Notes: a model not told the origin generated them from the sequence alone. A stretch of 64,000 nucleotides of DNA from Acidovorax sp. Leaf160 (GCF_001424265.1 NZ_LMOV01000023.1:63292-127291); one strand, 5' to 3'; shown: positions 48,515-57,240, counted from the first letter of the stretch. Translations and numbers: made by a program.

Positions 48515-49432
48515 TCAGTGCGACCGGTTGACCACCATGCCCGCCAGTGCGGCCAGGGCGCGGGTGTCGGGCAGGCCGCTATCTTGCAGGGCGGCGTGCG
48601 CTTCGGCCAGCAGTTCGTCCGCATGCGCCCGGGCCCGGTCCAGTCCCAGCAGCGAGACGTAGGTGGGCTTGTCGCTCGCCGCGTCCTTGCCGGCGGTCTT
48701 GCCCAACGTGGCCGAATCGGCGGTGACGTCGAGGATATCGTCCACCACCTGGAAGGCCAGCCCGATGGCGGCGCCGTAGCGCAGCAGCGGCTCGGTGACA
48801 TCGGGCGCCGCATCCGCGCAGGCCGCGCCCATGGCCACGCTGGCCTGCAGCAGCGCACCGGTCTTGAGGCGGTGCATGCGGCGCAACTGGGCTTCGTCCA
48901 GGCCGACGCCGACGCTGGCCAGGTCGATGGCCTGGCCCCCGGCCATGCCGTCCGCGCCGGCGGCGCGCGCCAGCAGCCGGCACAGCCGCGCCTGCATGGC
49001 GGGCGGCACGCCTTCTTCCGGGGTCAGCAATTCAAAAGCCAGGGCCTGCAGCGCGTCGCCGGCCAGCAGGGCCGGCGCCTCGCCGAACTGCACGTGCACG
49101 GTGGGCTTGCCCCGGCGCAGCACGTCGTTGTCCATGCAGGGCATGTCGTCGTGCACCAGGGAATAGGCGTGGATCAGTTCCACCGAGCAGGCCGCGCGCA
49201 GGGCCGCCTCGGGCAGCCCGCCAGCCGCGTCGCTGGCGGCCAGCACCAGCAGCGGACGCAGGCGCTTGCCCCCGTCCAGCACGGCGTAGCGCATGGCGGT
49301 GCCCAGGCCGGCCGGCGCGTCGGCACGAACCCACTGCGACAGCGCCGCTTCCACACGCTGCAGCTGGGCCGTGGCCCAGCGCTCGAGGTCGAAAGCGGGT
49401 GCCGAGGTGCTGGCGGCTGAGGTGTTGGTCAT
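48515..49432 (-). CDS. ispA: Farnesyl/geranyl diphosphate synthase
   Basis: Sequential condensation of isopentenyl diphosphate with dimethylallyl and geranyl diphosphates. 305 aa: GGKRLRPLLV, first Asp-rich motif VHDDMPCMDND, KTGALLQASV, second Asp-rich motif FQVVDDILDVT. Length and motifs fit bacterial short-chain (C15) FPP synthase. Start 49432, 11 nt after the xseB stop. Confidence 0.95.
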   Translation of the reverse strand: MTNTSAASTSAPAFDLERWATAQLQRVEAALSQWVRADAPAGLGTAMRYAVLDGGKRLRPLLVLAASDAAGGLPEAALRAACSVELIHAYSLVHDDMPCMDNDVLRRGKPTVHVQFGEAPALLAGDALQALAFELLTPEEGVPPAMQARLCRLLARAAGADGMAGGQAIDLASVGVGLDEAQLRRMHRLKTGALLQASVAMGAACADAAPDVTEPLLRYGAAIGLAFQVVDDILDVTADSATLGKTAGKDAASDKPTYVSLLGLDRARAHADELLAEAHAALQDSGLPDTRALAALAGMVVNRSH

Positions 49433-49443
49433 CGGGCCGCCGC

Positions 49444-49695
49444 TCATTCCTGCGTCCACGGCTGCAGCGTGCCTTCGTCCAGCACCTTGATCTGGTCCTG
49501 CACCGCCTCCAGCCGGCCCCGGCAGAATTCCAGCAGGGCGGCGCCCCGCTGGTAGCCGGCCAGCATCTGGTCGAGCGGCAGCTGGCCCGACTCGATGCGG
49601 CCCACGAGCTGCTCCAGCTCCTCCAGCGCAGCTTCGTAGCTGACGGGTTCGGCAGGAGGGGCGGGCTGGACGGTGGTGGCGGAGGCCTTGGGCAT
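49444..49695 (-). CDS. xseB: Exodeoxyribonuclease VII small subunit
   Basis: 83 aa: [20 protein letters not shown] then [20 protein letters not shown] is the XseB core that wraps the large subunit in single-strand DNA degradation. ATG at 49695 chosen; a TTG 11 codons upstream is possible. First gene of the xseB-ispA-dxs operon, as in many proteobacteria. Confidence 0.93.
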   Translation of the reverse strand: MPKASATTVQPAPPAEPVSYEAALEELEQLVGRIESGQLPLDQMLAGYQRGAALLEFCRGRLEAVQDQIKVLDEGTLQPWTQE

Positions 49696-50004
49696 GGGGG
49701 TGGGCGCGGCCTGGCGGCGCACTGTCAAAAAGCTGCGATTCTAGGCGTTGCATCGTGGGCCGCCCCGCAGCGGCGCGCGCCGTGGCGACACCCCGGCCAC
49801 GGGCTGCGGCCCGCGCCGCGCCCGCGCGCCACGGCCACCGCCAACCCCTGGTGCAATACACATACCCGTCGGGCGGAAATAACCCCACCGGCTACAATCC
49901 CATTCCTTCCATCGAACCGGCTGTGGGTGTTTTGCTCGGCCGGTTTCGTTTTTTCCACGTGCGCACCCGCACCTCCCTGTGGGGAGTCTTTAGGTCAGGT
50001 CTTC
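49696..50004 (+). other. 309-bp divergent spacer upstream of the Rieske oxygenase
   Basis: Holds promoters for xseB (minus) and the Rieske gene (plus). A TACAAT at 49893-49898 is a fair -10 box for the Rieske gene, with no obvious -35. It is followed by a terminator-like hairpin (49915-49954), leaving about 50 nt of leader before the ATG. Confidence 0.45.
49915..49954 (+). terminator. Terminator-like hairpin in the leader of the Rieske oxygenase gene
   Basis: AACCGGC (49915-49921) pairs with GCCGGTT (49939-49945), loop of 17 nt, followed by TCG and T6 (49949-49954). It lies downstream of a possible -10 box and upstream of the coding start, on the coding strand, so it could act as an attenuator. 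It could instead end a transcript entering from outside. Confidence 0.5.
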
Positions 50005-51144
50005 ATGTCTGATTTAAGTCTTCAACTGCAGCAGGCCGCAAGCCAACTACCAGTTTCAAGCTACTTCGACGAAACGCTCTTCCAGCGCGAGCTGGAGACC
50101 GTCTTCCAGCGCGGCCCCCGCTACGTGGGGCACCAGCTGTCCGTGCCCCATCCCGGTGACTACCATGCGCTGCCCCAGGAAAAGGAGGGCCGGGCGCTGG
50201 TACGCAATGCCCAGGGCGGGGTCGAGCTGATCTCCAACGTCTGCCGCCACCGGCAGGCCGTGATGCTCAAGGGACGCGGCACGCTGCAGGGCCAGGGCAA
50301 GGGCCACGCGGGCGGCAACATCGTCTGCCCGCTGCACCGCTGGACCTACGCCCCCTCGGGCGAACTGCTGGGCGCGCCGCATTTCTCGCACGACCCGTGC
50401 CTGAACCTCAACAACTACGGCCTGCGCGAGTGGAACGGCCTGCTGTTCGAGGACAACGGCCGCGACATCCAGGCCGACCTGGGCCGGATGGGCCCGCTGG
50501 GCGAGCTGTCGTTCGAAGGCTTCACGCTCGACCGGGTGGAACTGCACGAGTGCAACTACAACTGGAAGACCTTCATCGAGGTCTACCTGGAGGACTACCA
50601 CGTCGGCCCGTTCCACCCCGGCCTGGGCAACTTCGTCACCTGCGAAGACCTGAACTGGGAGTTCGGCAAGCACTATTCGGTGCAGACCGTGGGCGTGGCT
50701 TCCACCTTCGGCAAGCCCGGCTCCGACGTGTACAGGAAGTGGCACGAAGTGCTGTTGAACTACCGCGAAGGCAAGCTGCCCGAGCGCGGTGCGATCTGGC
50801 TGACCTACTACCCGCACATCATGGTGGAGTGGTACCCGCACGTGCTCACCGTCTCCACGCTGCATCCGGTCAGCCCCACCAAGACGCTGAACATGGTGGA
50901 GTTCTACTACCCCGAGGAGATCACCGCCTTCGAGCGTGAATTCGTCGAGGCGCAGCAGGCCGCCTATATGGAGACCTGCATCGAGGACGACGAGATCGGC
51001 GAGCGCATGGACGCAGGCCGAAGGGCTCTGTACGAGCGCGGCGACAACGAGGTCGGCCCCTACCAGAGCCCGATGGAAGACGGCATGCAGCACTTCCACG
51101 AGTGGTACCGCGCGCAGATGGGCGACGCCATACCTCAGCGGTGA
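50005..51144 (+). CDS. Rieske [2Fe-2S] aromatic ring-hydroxylating oxygenase alpha subunit family
   Basis: 379 aa. Rieske domain with Cys80-x-His82 and Cys108-x2-His111; the loop between pairs is enlarged (residues 88-104, Gly-rich). Catalytic domain with NWKTFIEVYLEDYHVGPFHPG: His199 and His204 bind mononuclear iron. Alpha subunits of this size (Pfam Ring_hydroxyl_A) use an oxygenase trimer with a separate reductase; none is encoded nearby. Substrate unknown. Followed by a repeat-derived terminator. Confidence 0.85.
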   Translation: MSDLSLQLQQAASQLPVSSYFDETLFQRELETVFQRGPRYVGHQLSVPHPGDYHALPQEKEGRALVRNAQGGVELISNVCRHRQAVMLKGRGTLQGQGKGHAGGNIVCPLHRWTYAPSGELLGAPHFSHDPCLNLNNYGLREWNGLLFEDNGRDIQADLGRMGPLGELSFEGFTLDRVELHECNYNWKTFIEVYLEDYHVGPFHPGLGNFVTCEDLNWEFGKHYSVQTVGVASTFGKPGSDVYRKWHEVLLNYREGKLPERGAIWLTYYPHIMVEWYPHVLTVSTLHPVSPTKTLNMVEFYYPEEITAFEREFVEAQQAAYMETCIEDDEIGERMDAGRRALYERGDNEVGPYQSPMEDGMQHFHEWYRAQMGDAIPQR

Positions 51145-51155
51145 TCCTGCCCACC

Positions 51156-51213
51156 GCTACCAAAAGCATAGCTGCCAGCGCTGGTATTTCAGGCGCTGGC
51201 GGCTTTTTTCATT
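51156..51213 (+). repeat. Interspersed palindromic repeat, copy 8
   Basis: GCTACCAAAAGCATAGC, TGCCAGCGCTGG and GGCGCTGGCGGCTTTTTTC follow the family order. Its GC-rich half makes the terminator annotated at 51171-51209. Confidence 0.8.
51171..51209 (+). terminator. Intrinsic terminator of the Rieske gene formed by a repeat copy
   Basis: GCTGCCAGCGC (51171-51181) pairs with GCGCTGGCGGC (51193-51203) with one T-G wobble, 11-nt loop, then T6. It is 26 nt after the stop codon of the oxygenase gene. Confidence 0.8.
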
Positions 51214-51234
51214 CCTAGACACGACGCTCTGCCC

Positions 51235-52146
51235 ATGCACGCCCTCTGGATGGTTCTGGCCGCTTTCATCTTTGCCAGCATGGGCGTGTGCGTGAAGTTC
51301 GCATCGGCGCACTTCAACTCGGCCGAGCTGGTCTTCTACCGCGGCCTGATCGGCATGGCGATCCTCTGGGGGCTGGCCCGTACGCAGCGGGTTTCGCTGG
51401 GCACGCGCTATCCGGGCATGCATGCCTGGCGCAGCCTGATCGGCGTGACCTCGCTGGGCTCGTGGTTCTATGCCATCGCGCACCTGCCGCTGGCCACGGC
51501 CATGACGCTCAACTACATGAGCAGCGTCTGGATCGCGGCCTTCCTGGTGGGCGGCGCGCTGCTGACCTGGCGTCCCAGCGGTGCCCAGCCCCGCCCGCCG
51601 CTGCAGGCCACGCTGGTGCTCACGGTGCTGGCGGGCTTTGCCGGCGTGGTCATGATGCTGCGCCCCAGCATCGGCGACAACCAGGGGTTCGCCGGCATGG
51701 TGGGCCTGCTGTCGGGCCTGACGGCGGCATTCGCGTACATGCAGGTCATGGCCCTGTCGCGCCTGGGCGAGCCCGAGACCCGCACCGTCTTCTACTTCGC
51801 CGTCGGCTCGGCAGTGGCGGGCGGCGCGGCCCTGCTGGTGACGGGCACCTCGACCTGGCCGGGCTGGCCCGCACTCTGGCTGCTGCCCATCGGCGTGCTG
51901 GCCGCCGCCGGCCAGCTCTGCATGACACGGGCCTATGCGCGCGCCGCCACGCCGCGTGGCACCCTGATTGTCGCCAACCTCCAGTACTCCGGCATCGTTT
52001 TCGCGGCCTTCTTCAGCATCGCGCTCTTCGGCGACGTGATCCCACCCATCGGCTGGCTGGGCATGGCGCTGATCGTCGTCAGTGGCATCGTCGCCACCGC
52101 CCTGCGGGCGCGCGCTGCACCGGGTGCCCCGGCCGAAGAGCACTGA
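51235..52146 (+). CDS. EamA/DMT superfamily transporter
   Basis: 303 aa inner-membrane protein with about ten TM helices from two EamA repeats (about 3-140 and 155-290). It starts WMVLAAFIFASMGVCVKFAS; FYRGLIGMAILWG and LPLATAMTLNYMSSVW are the conserved first-repeat motifs. Such proteins usually export amino acids or other metabolites. Substrate unknown. It begins 25 bp after a terminator, so it has its own promoter. Confidence 0.85.
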   Translation: MHALWMVLAAFIFASMGVCVKFASAHFNSAELVFYRGLIGMAILWGLARTQRVSLGTRYPGMHAWRSLIGVTSLGSWFYAIAHLPLATAMTLNYMSSVWIAAFLVGGALLTWRPSGAQPRPPLQATLVLTVLAGFAGVVMMLRPSIGDNQGFAGMVGLLSGLTAAFAYMQVMALSRLGEPETRTVFYFAVGSAVAGGAALLVTGTSTWPGWPALWLLPIGVLAAAGQLCMTRAYARAATPRGTLIVANLQYSGIVFAAFFSIALFGDVIPPIGWLGMALIVVSGIVATALRARAAPGAPAEEH

Positions 52147-52272
52147 CCCCATTCCGCGACTGGGCCCGGGGAGCGCGCACGCGCGCGCAGGCCCCACAGT
52201 CGGCGTCGTCCGGCATGTGCGAAGCCGTGCGGGTGACACAATGTTCGGGTCACTCCTCACCGTTGATCCGCC

Positions 52273-53178
52273 ATGTCTTCTGCCTACACCACGCTGATTT
52301 CCGTTCCTGAACTGCAGGCGCTGATGGACAGTGGCCGACCGCGCATGGTCTTCGACTGCAGCTTCGACCTGATGCACCCATCGTCCGGCAGCGTGCAGTA
52401 CCTCGAAGCGCACATCCCGGGTGCCGTCCATGCCGATCTCGACCGCGACCTGAGCGCGAAGCACGGCGCCCCCGGCGCCGGCGGCGTGATCGTGGCCGCC
52501 GAAGGCGACGAGCCTGCCTCCGGGGGCCGCCACCCCCTGCCCCACCGCGAGCGGTTCGCCAGCTGGCTTTCCAGCATCGGCTTTGCCAACGACATGCAGG
52601 CCGTGGTGTATGACCGCAACGGCGCCAACTACTGCGGCCGGCTCTGGTGGATGCTCAAGTGGGCCGGCCACGACGCGGTCGCGGTGCTGGACGGCGGCCT
52701 GCAGGCCTGGCAGGCCGCCGGCCTGCCGGTGGCGAGCGGCGAGGAGCCGGCGCACTTCCAGTCCAACTTCCGCCTCGGCACGCCGCTGCGCGAACTGGTC
52801 ACCGCCGAGCAGGTGCAGGCCCGGCTGGGCCAGCCCGGCCAGACCATCGTCGATGCGCGTGCCACGCCGCGCTTTCGCGGCGAGGTGGAGCCGCTCGACC
52901 CCGTCGCGGGCCATATCCCCGGAGCGCTCAACCGCCCGTTCGCCCAGAACCTGGGGCCGGACGGCCGCTTCAAGCCGGCCGACCAGCTGCGCGCCGAATT
53001 CGACGCCCTGCTGCAGGGCCGGCCGGCGCACAGCGTGGTGCATCAGTGCGGCAGCGGCGTCAGCGCGGTTCCCAATCTGCTGGCGATGGAAGTCGCCGGC
53101 CTGGGCACCAGCGGCCTTTTTGCCGGCAGCTGGAGCGAATGGTGCAGCGATGCCAGCCGCCCGGTGGAGCGCGGCTGA
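52273..53178 (+). CDS. sseA: 3-mercaptopyruvate/thiosulfate sulfurtransferase
   Basis: 301 aa with two rhodanese domains. The second carries the active-site loop CGSGVSA with Cys259, a loop typical of 3-mercaptopyruvate sulfurtransferases (CG[S/T]GVTA), rather than CRKGVT of thiosulfate enzymes. First domain has FDCSFDLMHP and RLWWMLKWAGHDAVAVLDGG. Cytoplasmic sulfur transfer to cyanide or thiol acceptors. The BLUF-like gene starts 76 bp downstream. Confidence 0.9.
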   Translation: MSSAYTTLISVPELQALMDSGRPRMVFDCSFDLMHPSSGSVQYLEAHIPGAVHADLDRDLSAKHGAPGAGGVIVAAEGDEPASGGRHPLPHRERFASWLSSIGFANDMQAVVYDRNGANYCGRLWWMLKWAGHDAVAVLDGGLQAWQAAGLPVASGEEPAHFQSNFRLGTPLRELVTAEQVQARLGQPGQTIVDARATPRFRGEVEPLDPVAGHIPGALNRPFAQNLGPDGRFKPADQLRAEFDALLQGRPAHSVVHQCGSGVSAVPNLLAMEVAGLGTSGLFAGSWSEWCSDASRPVERG

Positions 53179-53254
53179 AGCGGCCGCCCCGACCGTAGCC
53201 AAGCCGCCCGCAGACCGCCCTACGCCCCCAATCCAACCCGCCCGCCGAAGCTCC

Positions 53255-54385
53255 ATGCGCGCCGTCTGCTATTTCGGCCCCGCCCGCCGCAACGGCGACC
53301 TGGCGGTGCCGCCGGAGAGCTTGCTGGCCACCTGCGCCGACTACGCCCGGCGCAACGACGTGACCGGCCTGCTGGCGGTGGCGGACGGGTATTTCCTGCA
53401 TTTCATCGAAGGCGAAGACGCCGCCCTGCGCGGTCTGCTGGCCCGCACGACCGCCTTCTGGAACCACGACAGGCCCACGGTGCTCTTCAACCAGCGGATC
53501 GCCGAGCGCAGCCATGCCCAGTGGAGCGTGGCGCTGGTGCAGTCATCGCCTTCCACGGCCAGCCAGACCAGCGAGCGCCTGGCGACCATCCGGGGCTTCC
53601 TCGCCGCGCAGCGGCTGGCCGCCGTGACCGATGCGTTCCGCTACTTCCTCACGCCCAACCGCATGCCGCGCCGCGCCGCGGCCCCATCGGAGCCGTCACC
53701 CGGAGGCGGACCCGGGGGCATGCCCGCCGGCCCAGCCGGCGCTGCGCCGGCAGGCGCTTCAAGCGCTTCAAGCGCTTCCGGTGCCTCAGGGGGCGCGGGC
53801 GCGGTCAAGCAGGCCGCCGTGTTCAGCAACTCGGTGCTGTGGTTCCACCCCATCTTCAGCCACCTGACCGAACGTTTCGGCACGCCGGCCTGCTCGCTGA
53901 AGATCTCCGACACCGGCCGCGACGCCGACACCTTTCCGCTGGACTATGCCGACGTCGCCGATCCCCAGGCCGGCGCCGTTCGGCTCGTAGGCATCAGCGA
54001 GAACCTGCTGGGCTCGACCCTCGCGTCGCCCCTGCTGCGCAACGTCGATCTGATGGTGTTCCTGATGCGCCGCAGCGGCCACGGCAGCGACACCGACTTC
54101 GTCGCCCGCGCGCTGTCCCACCCGATGGTGCGGCAGGCCGGGCCGGAGGTGCTGTTCATCACCCCACCGGGCCGTCCCGAGCTGTCGGACAACCTGCACG
54201 CGCTGGCCCGTGATGCCGGGCTCAAGGCGTCCGAAACGGCCGGTTCGGTGCTGGCGGGCGGCCCCATCTGGGAAGCCATGCAGTCGCGGCTTGCGGCCAT
54301 GCAGGCCAGGCCCCCTGCCAGGCCCCGCATCGTGCTGGACATCGACCTGTCCCAGCCCTGGCCGGGCACGCCGCAGGCCGCATGA
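53255..54385 (+). CDS. BLUF-like domain protein with conserved Gln replaced by His
   Basis: 376 aa. Residues 1-95 align with BLUF blue-light sensors: Tyr6 in VCYFGPA, Asn34 in ARRNDVTGLL, GYFLHFIEGE and IAERSHAQWSVALV. The FAD-contacting Gln of BLUF (FxQxLEG) is His49 here, and two to three residues are missing between Asn34 and TGLL, so classical photochemistry is doubtful. Residues about 140-185 are a Pro/Gly/Ala/Ser linker with a 9-bp repeat (53754-53780). Residues about 185-345 (SNSVLWFHPIFSHLTERFGT ... VDLMVFLMRRSGHGSDTDFV) form an output domain I do not recognise. It follows sseA on the same strand. Confidence 0.75.
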   Translation: MRAVCYFGPARRNGDLAVPPESLLATCADYARRNDVTGLLAVADGYFLHFIEGEDAALRGLLARTTAFWNHDRPTVLFNQRIAERSHAQWSVALVQSSPSTASQTSERLATIRGFLAAQRLAAVTDAFRYFLTPNRMPRRAAAPSEPSPGGGPGGMPAGPAGAAPAGASSASSASGASGGAGAVKQAAVFSNSVLWFHPIFSHLTERFGTPACSLKISDTGRDADTFPLDYADVADPQAGAVRLVGISENLLGSTLASPLLRNVDLMVFLMRRSGHGSDTDFVARALSHPMVRQAGPEVLFITPPGRPELSDNLHALARDAGLKASETAGSVLAGGPIWEAMQSRLAAMQARPPARPRIVLDIDLSQPWPGTPQAA

Positions 54386-54389
54386 CGGT

Positions 54390-54414
54390 CAGCGCCGCCC
54401 ACTGACCGGCGCTG
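54390..54414. terminator. Hairpin between convergent genes
   Basis: CAGCGCCG and CGGCGCTG, perfect 8-bp stem, 9-nt loop, 5 nt after the BLUF-like stop and 60 bp from the convergent DUF4174 end. No T-run on either side; possibly a bidirectional stop. Confidence 0.4.
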
Positions 54415-54471
54415 CACACGCCAAGAGTGCGATGCGCTTGTGCGCAGGTCACCGCGCGGCGGGCCGCGGCT

Positions 54472-54912
54472 TCAGCGCTGCTGGCGCATCGGCATGCGGT
54501 CGATCTCGGCAAAGACGGCGCGCAGGTCCACGTCGGCGCCCTCCTTCATCTTCACGCCGCCATCCTTGCCGACCAGCACGAACGTCGCCGGCCCTTCGGG
54601 CGGAAGATCCAGCGCCGCCAGCAAGGCGGTGGTGCTGCTCGCCGGCAAGTCCTTGCCATTGCGACGGCCCTGCCCGGCCACCACCGTGTAGAGCGCCATG
54701 TCGCGCTCGCGAAAACCCTCGCGCATGGCAGGCTCCTGCAACGCAGCATGCACCCGCTGGAGCAACGCATCGCCCGCCGTGGGCACCACGACCACGACCG
54801 GCCGGGTCTTCCAGCGCTCGGCAACCAGCGGGTTGGCGTCGGCGACGGCGGAGGCCGCAGGCAGTGCCAAGCCAAAGGCCATGGCGGCGTGGGTCATGAA
54901 GGTGGGGCTCAT
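54472..54912 (-). CDS. DUF4174-like small exported protein
   Basis: 146 aa. Signal peptide about 1-29 (MAFGLALPAASAVADA). Mature part AERWKTRPVVVVVPTAGDAL, ALYTVVAGQGR, TFVLVGKDGGVKMKEGADVD and FAEIDRMPMRQ matches the DUF4174 pattern, a thioredoxin-like fold without the CxxC. Function unknown. Divergent from a DUF4198 gene across a spacer with a Fur-box candidate, so iron-linked expression is possible. ATG at 54912 or 54897; ribosome sites are weak for both. Confidence 0.7.
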   Translation of the reverse strand: MSPTFMTHAAMAFGLALPAASAVADANPLVAERWKTRPVVVVVPTAGDALLQRVHAALQEPAMREGFRERDMALYTVVAGQGRRNGKDLPASSTTALLAALDLPPEGPATFVLVGKDGGVKMKEGADVDLRAVFAEIDRMPMRQQR

Positions 54913-55041
54913 CACGGGAGTGTCGGCGCCGGCGGTGGCGCAGCGCGTCGGACGGCAGCGCGAACGTTGCCACACGGGCAGCGGGCGTTGCCCATCACGG
55001 CACCGTGCCATCGCAAGGAGGTAATTCCCCAAATTCCAGAA

Positions 55042-55056
55042 TGAGATTTATTCTCA
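55042..55056 (+). promoter_or_regulatory. Candidate Fur box
   Basis: TGAGATTTATTCTCA is a 7-1-7 inverted repeat with a single mismatched pair and matches TGATAATnATTATCA at 11 of 14 fixed positions. A TAGAAT -10 candidate starts 5 bp later, so Fur would cover the -35 region. It lies between DUF4174 and DUF4198 genes. Confidence 0.6.
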
Positions 55057-55229
55057 ACCGCTAGAATGCACCAGCTTGCTCTGCCGGCGTGGAGACAGCG
55101 GGCGGACCCGTCATGCCTGCTGCCGCACAGCTCCTGAGGGCTGCTGCCAGCGCCACTGGCCCACCCCGGGCCAGAGGGCCCTTTTCGTGCCTCGATTGGG
55201 CTGCATCGCCCATTCGACGGGCTTCATTT

Positions 55230-55246
55230 GCTATCTTTTCAATAGC
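55230..55246 (+). repeat. Interspersed palindromic repeat, copy 9 (AT-rich half only)
   Basis: GCTATCTTTTCAATAGC, the AT-rich hairpin of the family; the GC-rich half is absent. About 40 bp before the DUF4198 start. Confidence 0.5.
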
Positions 55247-55287
55247 AATCATCGAATCTCTCGATTCTCAACCTTGGAGTTTTCCTC

Positions 55288-56010
55288 ATGACCCGACACT
55301 TCCACCCGCTCTTTTCCGGACTGGTGCTCGCTGCGCTCGCCGGCACCGCCCAGGCCCATCAGGTGTGGATCGAGGCCAGCGGCACCCAGGCACAGCTGCA
55401 CTTCGGGGAGTACGCCGACAACCTGCGCGAAACCTCTCCGGGCTCGCTCGACAAGTTCGAAGGGGTGCCAGTGCTCGCGCAACAAAGCGCGGGCCAGACG
55501 CAACAGGTTTCCGGTCAGCGCACGGCCAATGCCTTCGTCTACCAGCTGCCAGCGGGCGCTGGCGCTGGCGACACGTTGTTCGCCGAAGCGCCGTACCCGC
55601 TCATCGACCGCAGCAAGGGCGGCAAGCCGGCGCTGCTGTGGCGCCCTGCCGCACGCTGGGTGGCAGGCCTGGGCAAGCCCGTGGCCGCCACCGCGCCCCT
55701 CGACGTGGTGCCCACGGGCCGGGCGGGCGAGCTGCGCGTGGTCTTCAACGGCCAGCCGCTGCCCAAGACGCAGGTGACGCTGGTGGCGCCGTCCGGCTGG
55801 GCGCGTGAAGCGCAAACCGGCGCCGATGGCACGGTGCAGTTCGCCCTGCCCTGGAAAGGACAGTACGTCGCCGAAGTGAAGCATTCCGACCCCACGGCCG
55901 GCGAGCGCAATGGCGCCAAGTTCGGGGAGACCAGCTACATCACCACACTGACCTTCGCCCAGGCCGACGGCATGGAATCGCCAGCCCTGCCGGCCCCGCA
56001 CAAGCACTGA
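55288..56010 (+). CDS. DUF4198 periplasmic protein
   Basis: 240 aa. Signal peptide 1-23 (GLVLAALAGTAQA), mature start HQVWIEASG, beta-rich domains including the carboxypeptidase-regulatory-like TLVAPSGWAREAQTGADGTVQFAL, and a PHKH C-terminal His cluster. DUF4198 proteins are often encoded beside TonB receptors or metal transporters and are proposed to aid metal uptake. A Fur-box candidate upstream fits iron control. ATG follows TTGGAG. Confidence 0.8.
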   Translation: MTRHFHPLFSGLVLAALAGTAQAHQVWIEASGTQAQLHFGEYADNLRETSPGSLDKFEGVPVLAQQSAGQTQQVSGQRTANAFVYQLPAGAGAGDTLFAEAPYPLIDRSKGGKPALLWRPAARWVAGLGKPVAATAPLDVVPTGRAGELRVVFNGQPLPKTQVTLVAPSGWAREAQTGADGTVQFALPWKGQYVAEVKHSDPTAGERNGAKFGETSYITTLTFAQADGMESPALPAPHKH

Positions 56011-56159
56011 CCACGCTGCCCGCCGCAGTCAGCGGCAGTCAGCGGCAGTCAGCGGCAGTCAGCGGCATGCCCTTCGCCGCGCCGCTGGCCCCCGCCGGCG
56101 CTGCCCCGCCCTGCGGTCCCACGGCGCCGGGCATCGGCTTACCGACCGCCGGGGTTTGC

Positions 56160-57203
56160 CTAACCCAGCCACCACTGCGCCAGCGCGCCGTAGAGCGGTA
56201 TTCCCAACACGAGATTGAACGGGAAGGTGATGCCCAGCGACAGGCCCACATAGAGCGCCGGCCGCGCTTCGGGCATGGCGTGGCGCAACACGGCCGGCAC
56301 GGCGATATACGAGGCGCTTGCGCCCAGCACGGCCAGCAGCGTGGCTTCGGGCACGGCGAGCCCGGCGATCCAGGCGAGGGCCAGGGCCAGCAACCCGTGC
56401 ACCACCGGGCCCACGACAGCAAACAGCGCCAGCGGCAGGCGTTGCGCGCCCAGCCCGCCCAGGCCGGCCAGGTTGCGGGCCGTGAGCAGCCCCATGTCGA
56501 GCAGGAAGAACGCGAGCAGGCCCTTGAACAGATCGACGGTGAAGGGGTGCATGGCGGCTTCGCCACGCTCGCCCGTGATGATCCCCACCAGCAACGCACC
56601 GAGCAGCAGCACGGCGCCGCCGTCCGTCAGGGCTTCACGCAGCACGGTGCCGAGCCGCTGCCCGCCGCCCGTCGGCGCATGGGCAGCACCCGCACTGGCC
56701 AGCACGGCTTGGCCACCCGCGGGCAGGGCCGCGAACGACGTCGCCGGGGCCGTTGCCGGCTGCCGCAGCCACTGCGCCATCACCACGGCCAGCACGATGG
56801 CGGGCGACTCCATCAGCGCCATGGCCGCCGCCATGTAGCCGCCGGCCGGGGTGCCCTGCTGCTCCAGCAGATGGGCCGCTGTCACGAAGGTCACGGCGCT
56901 GACGCTGCCGTACGTGGCGGCCACCGCAGCCGCGTCGAAGGGGGGCAGCAGCCGCCGCAGCACGACCCAGGCGATGGCGGGCACGGCAATGGCCAGCACC
57001 AGCGCACAGCCCATCGCAGCGGAGACCTGCGCCGTCCAGCCCGACTGGGCCAGCGCGAAGCCGCCCTTGAGACCCAGCGCCATCAGCAGGTAGAGCGACA
57101 GGAAGCGCGACAGCGGCGCGGGGACCTCCAGATTGGAGCGCAGCAGCCCGGCCGCGAGGCCGAGCACGAAGAAAAGAATCGCGGGATCGAGGAGGTGGTT
57201 CAT
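56160..57203 (-). CDS. SbtA-type sodium-dependent bicarbonate transporter family permease
   Basis: 347 aa, about ten TM helices in two inverted halves. YGSVSAVTFVTAAHLLEQQG and LGASASYIAVPAVLRHAMPE are the paired Ser-rich ion-binding regions of the SbtA (DUF897) family. The cytoplasmic loop about 150-185 is Ala/Pro-rich. In cyanobacteria SbtA imports bicarbonate with sodium; in heterotrophic proteobacteria the role is less clear. Divergent from a LysR regulator. No SbtB (PII-like) gene is next to it. Confidence 0.85.
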   Translation of the reverse strand: MNHLLDPAILFFVLGLAAGLLRSNLEVPAPLSRFLSLYLLMALGLKGGFALAQSGWTAQVSAAMGCALVLAIAVPAIAWVVLRRLLPPFDAAAVAATYGSVSAVTFVTAAHLLEQQGTPAGGYMAAAMALMESPAIVLAVVMAQWLRQPATAPATSFAALPAGGQAVLASAGAAHAPTGGGQRLGTVLREALTDGGAVLLLGALLVGIITGERGEAAMHPFTVDLFKGLLAFFLLDMGLLTARNLAGLGGLGAQRLPLALFAVVGPVVHGLLALALAWIAGLAVPEATLLAVLGASASYIAVPAVLRHAMPEARPALYVGLSLGITFPFNLVLGIPLYGALAQWWLG

Positions 57204-57240
57204 GGGCCGCGATGCTAGGCTGCCGAGCCGATCTTGGAAA

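Larger units (their letters stand above)
54913..55287. other. 375-bp divergent spacer with Fur-box candidate and a repeat fragment
   Basis: No gene seen. It holds the Fur-like palindrome (55042-55056), a TAGAAT -10 candidate (55062-55067) reading plus, and a half copy of the interspersed repeat (55230-55246) near the DUF4198 start. Confidence 0.55.
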
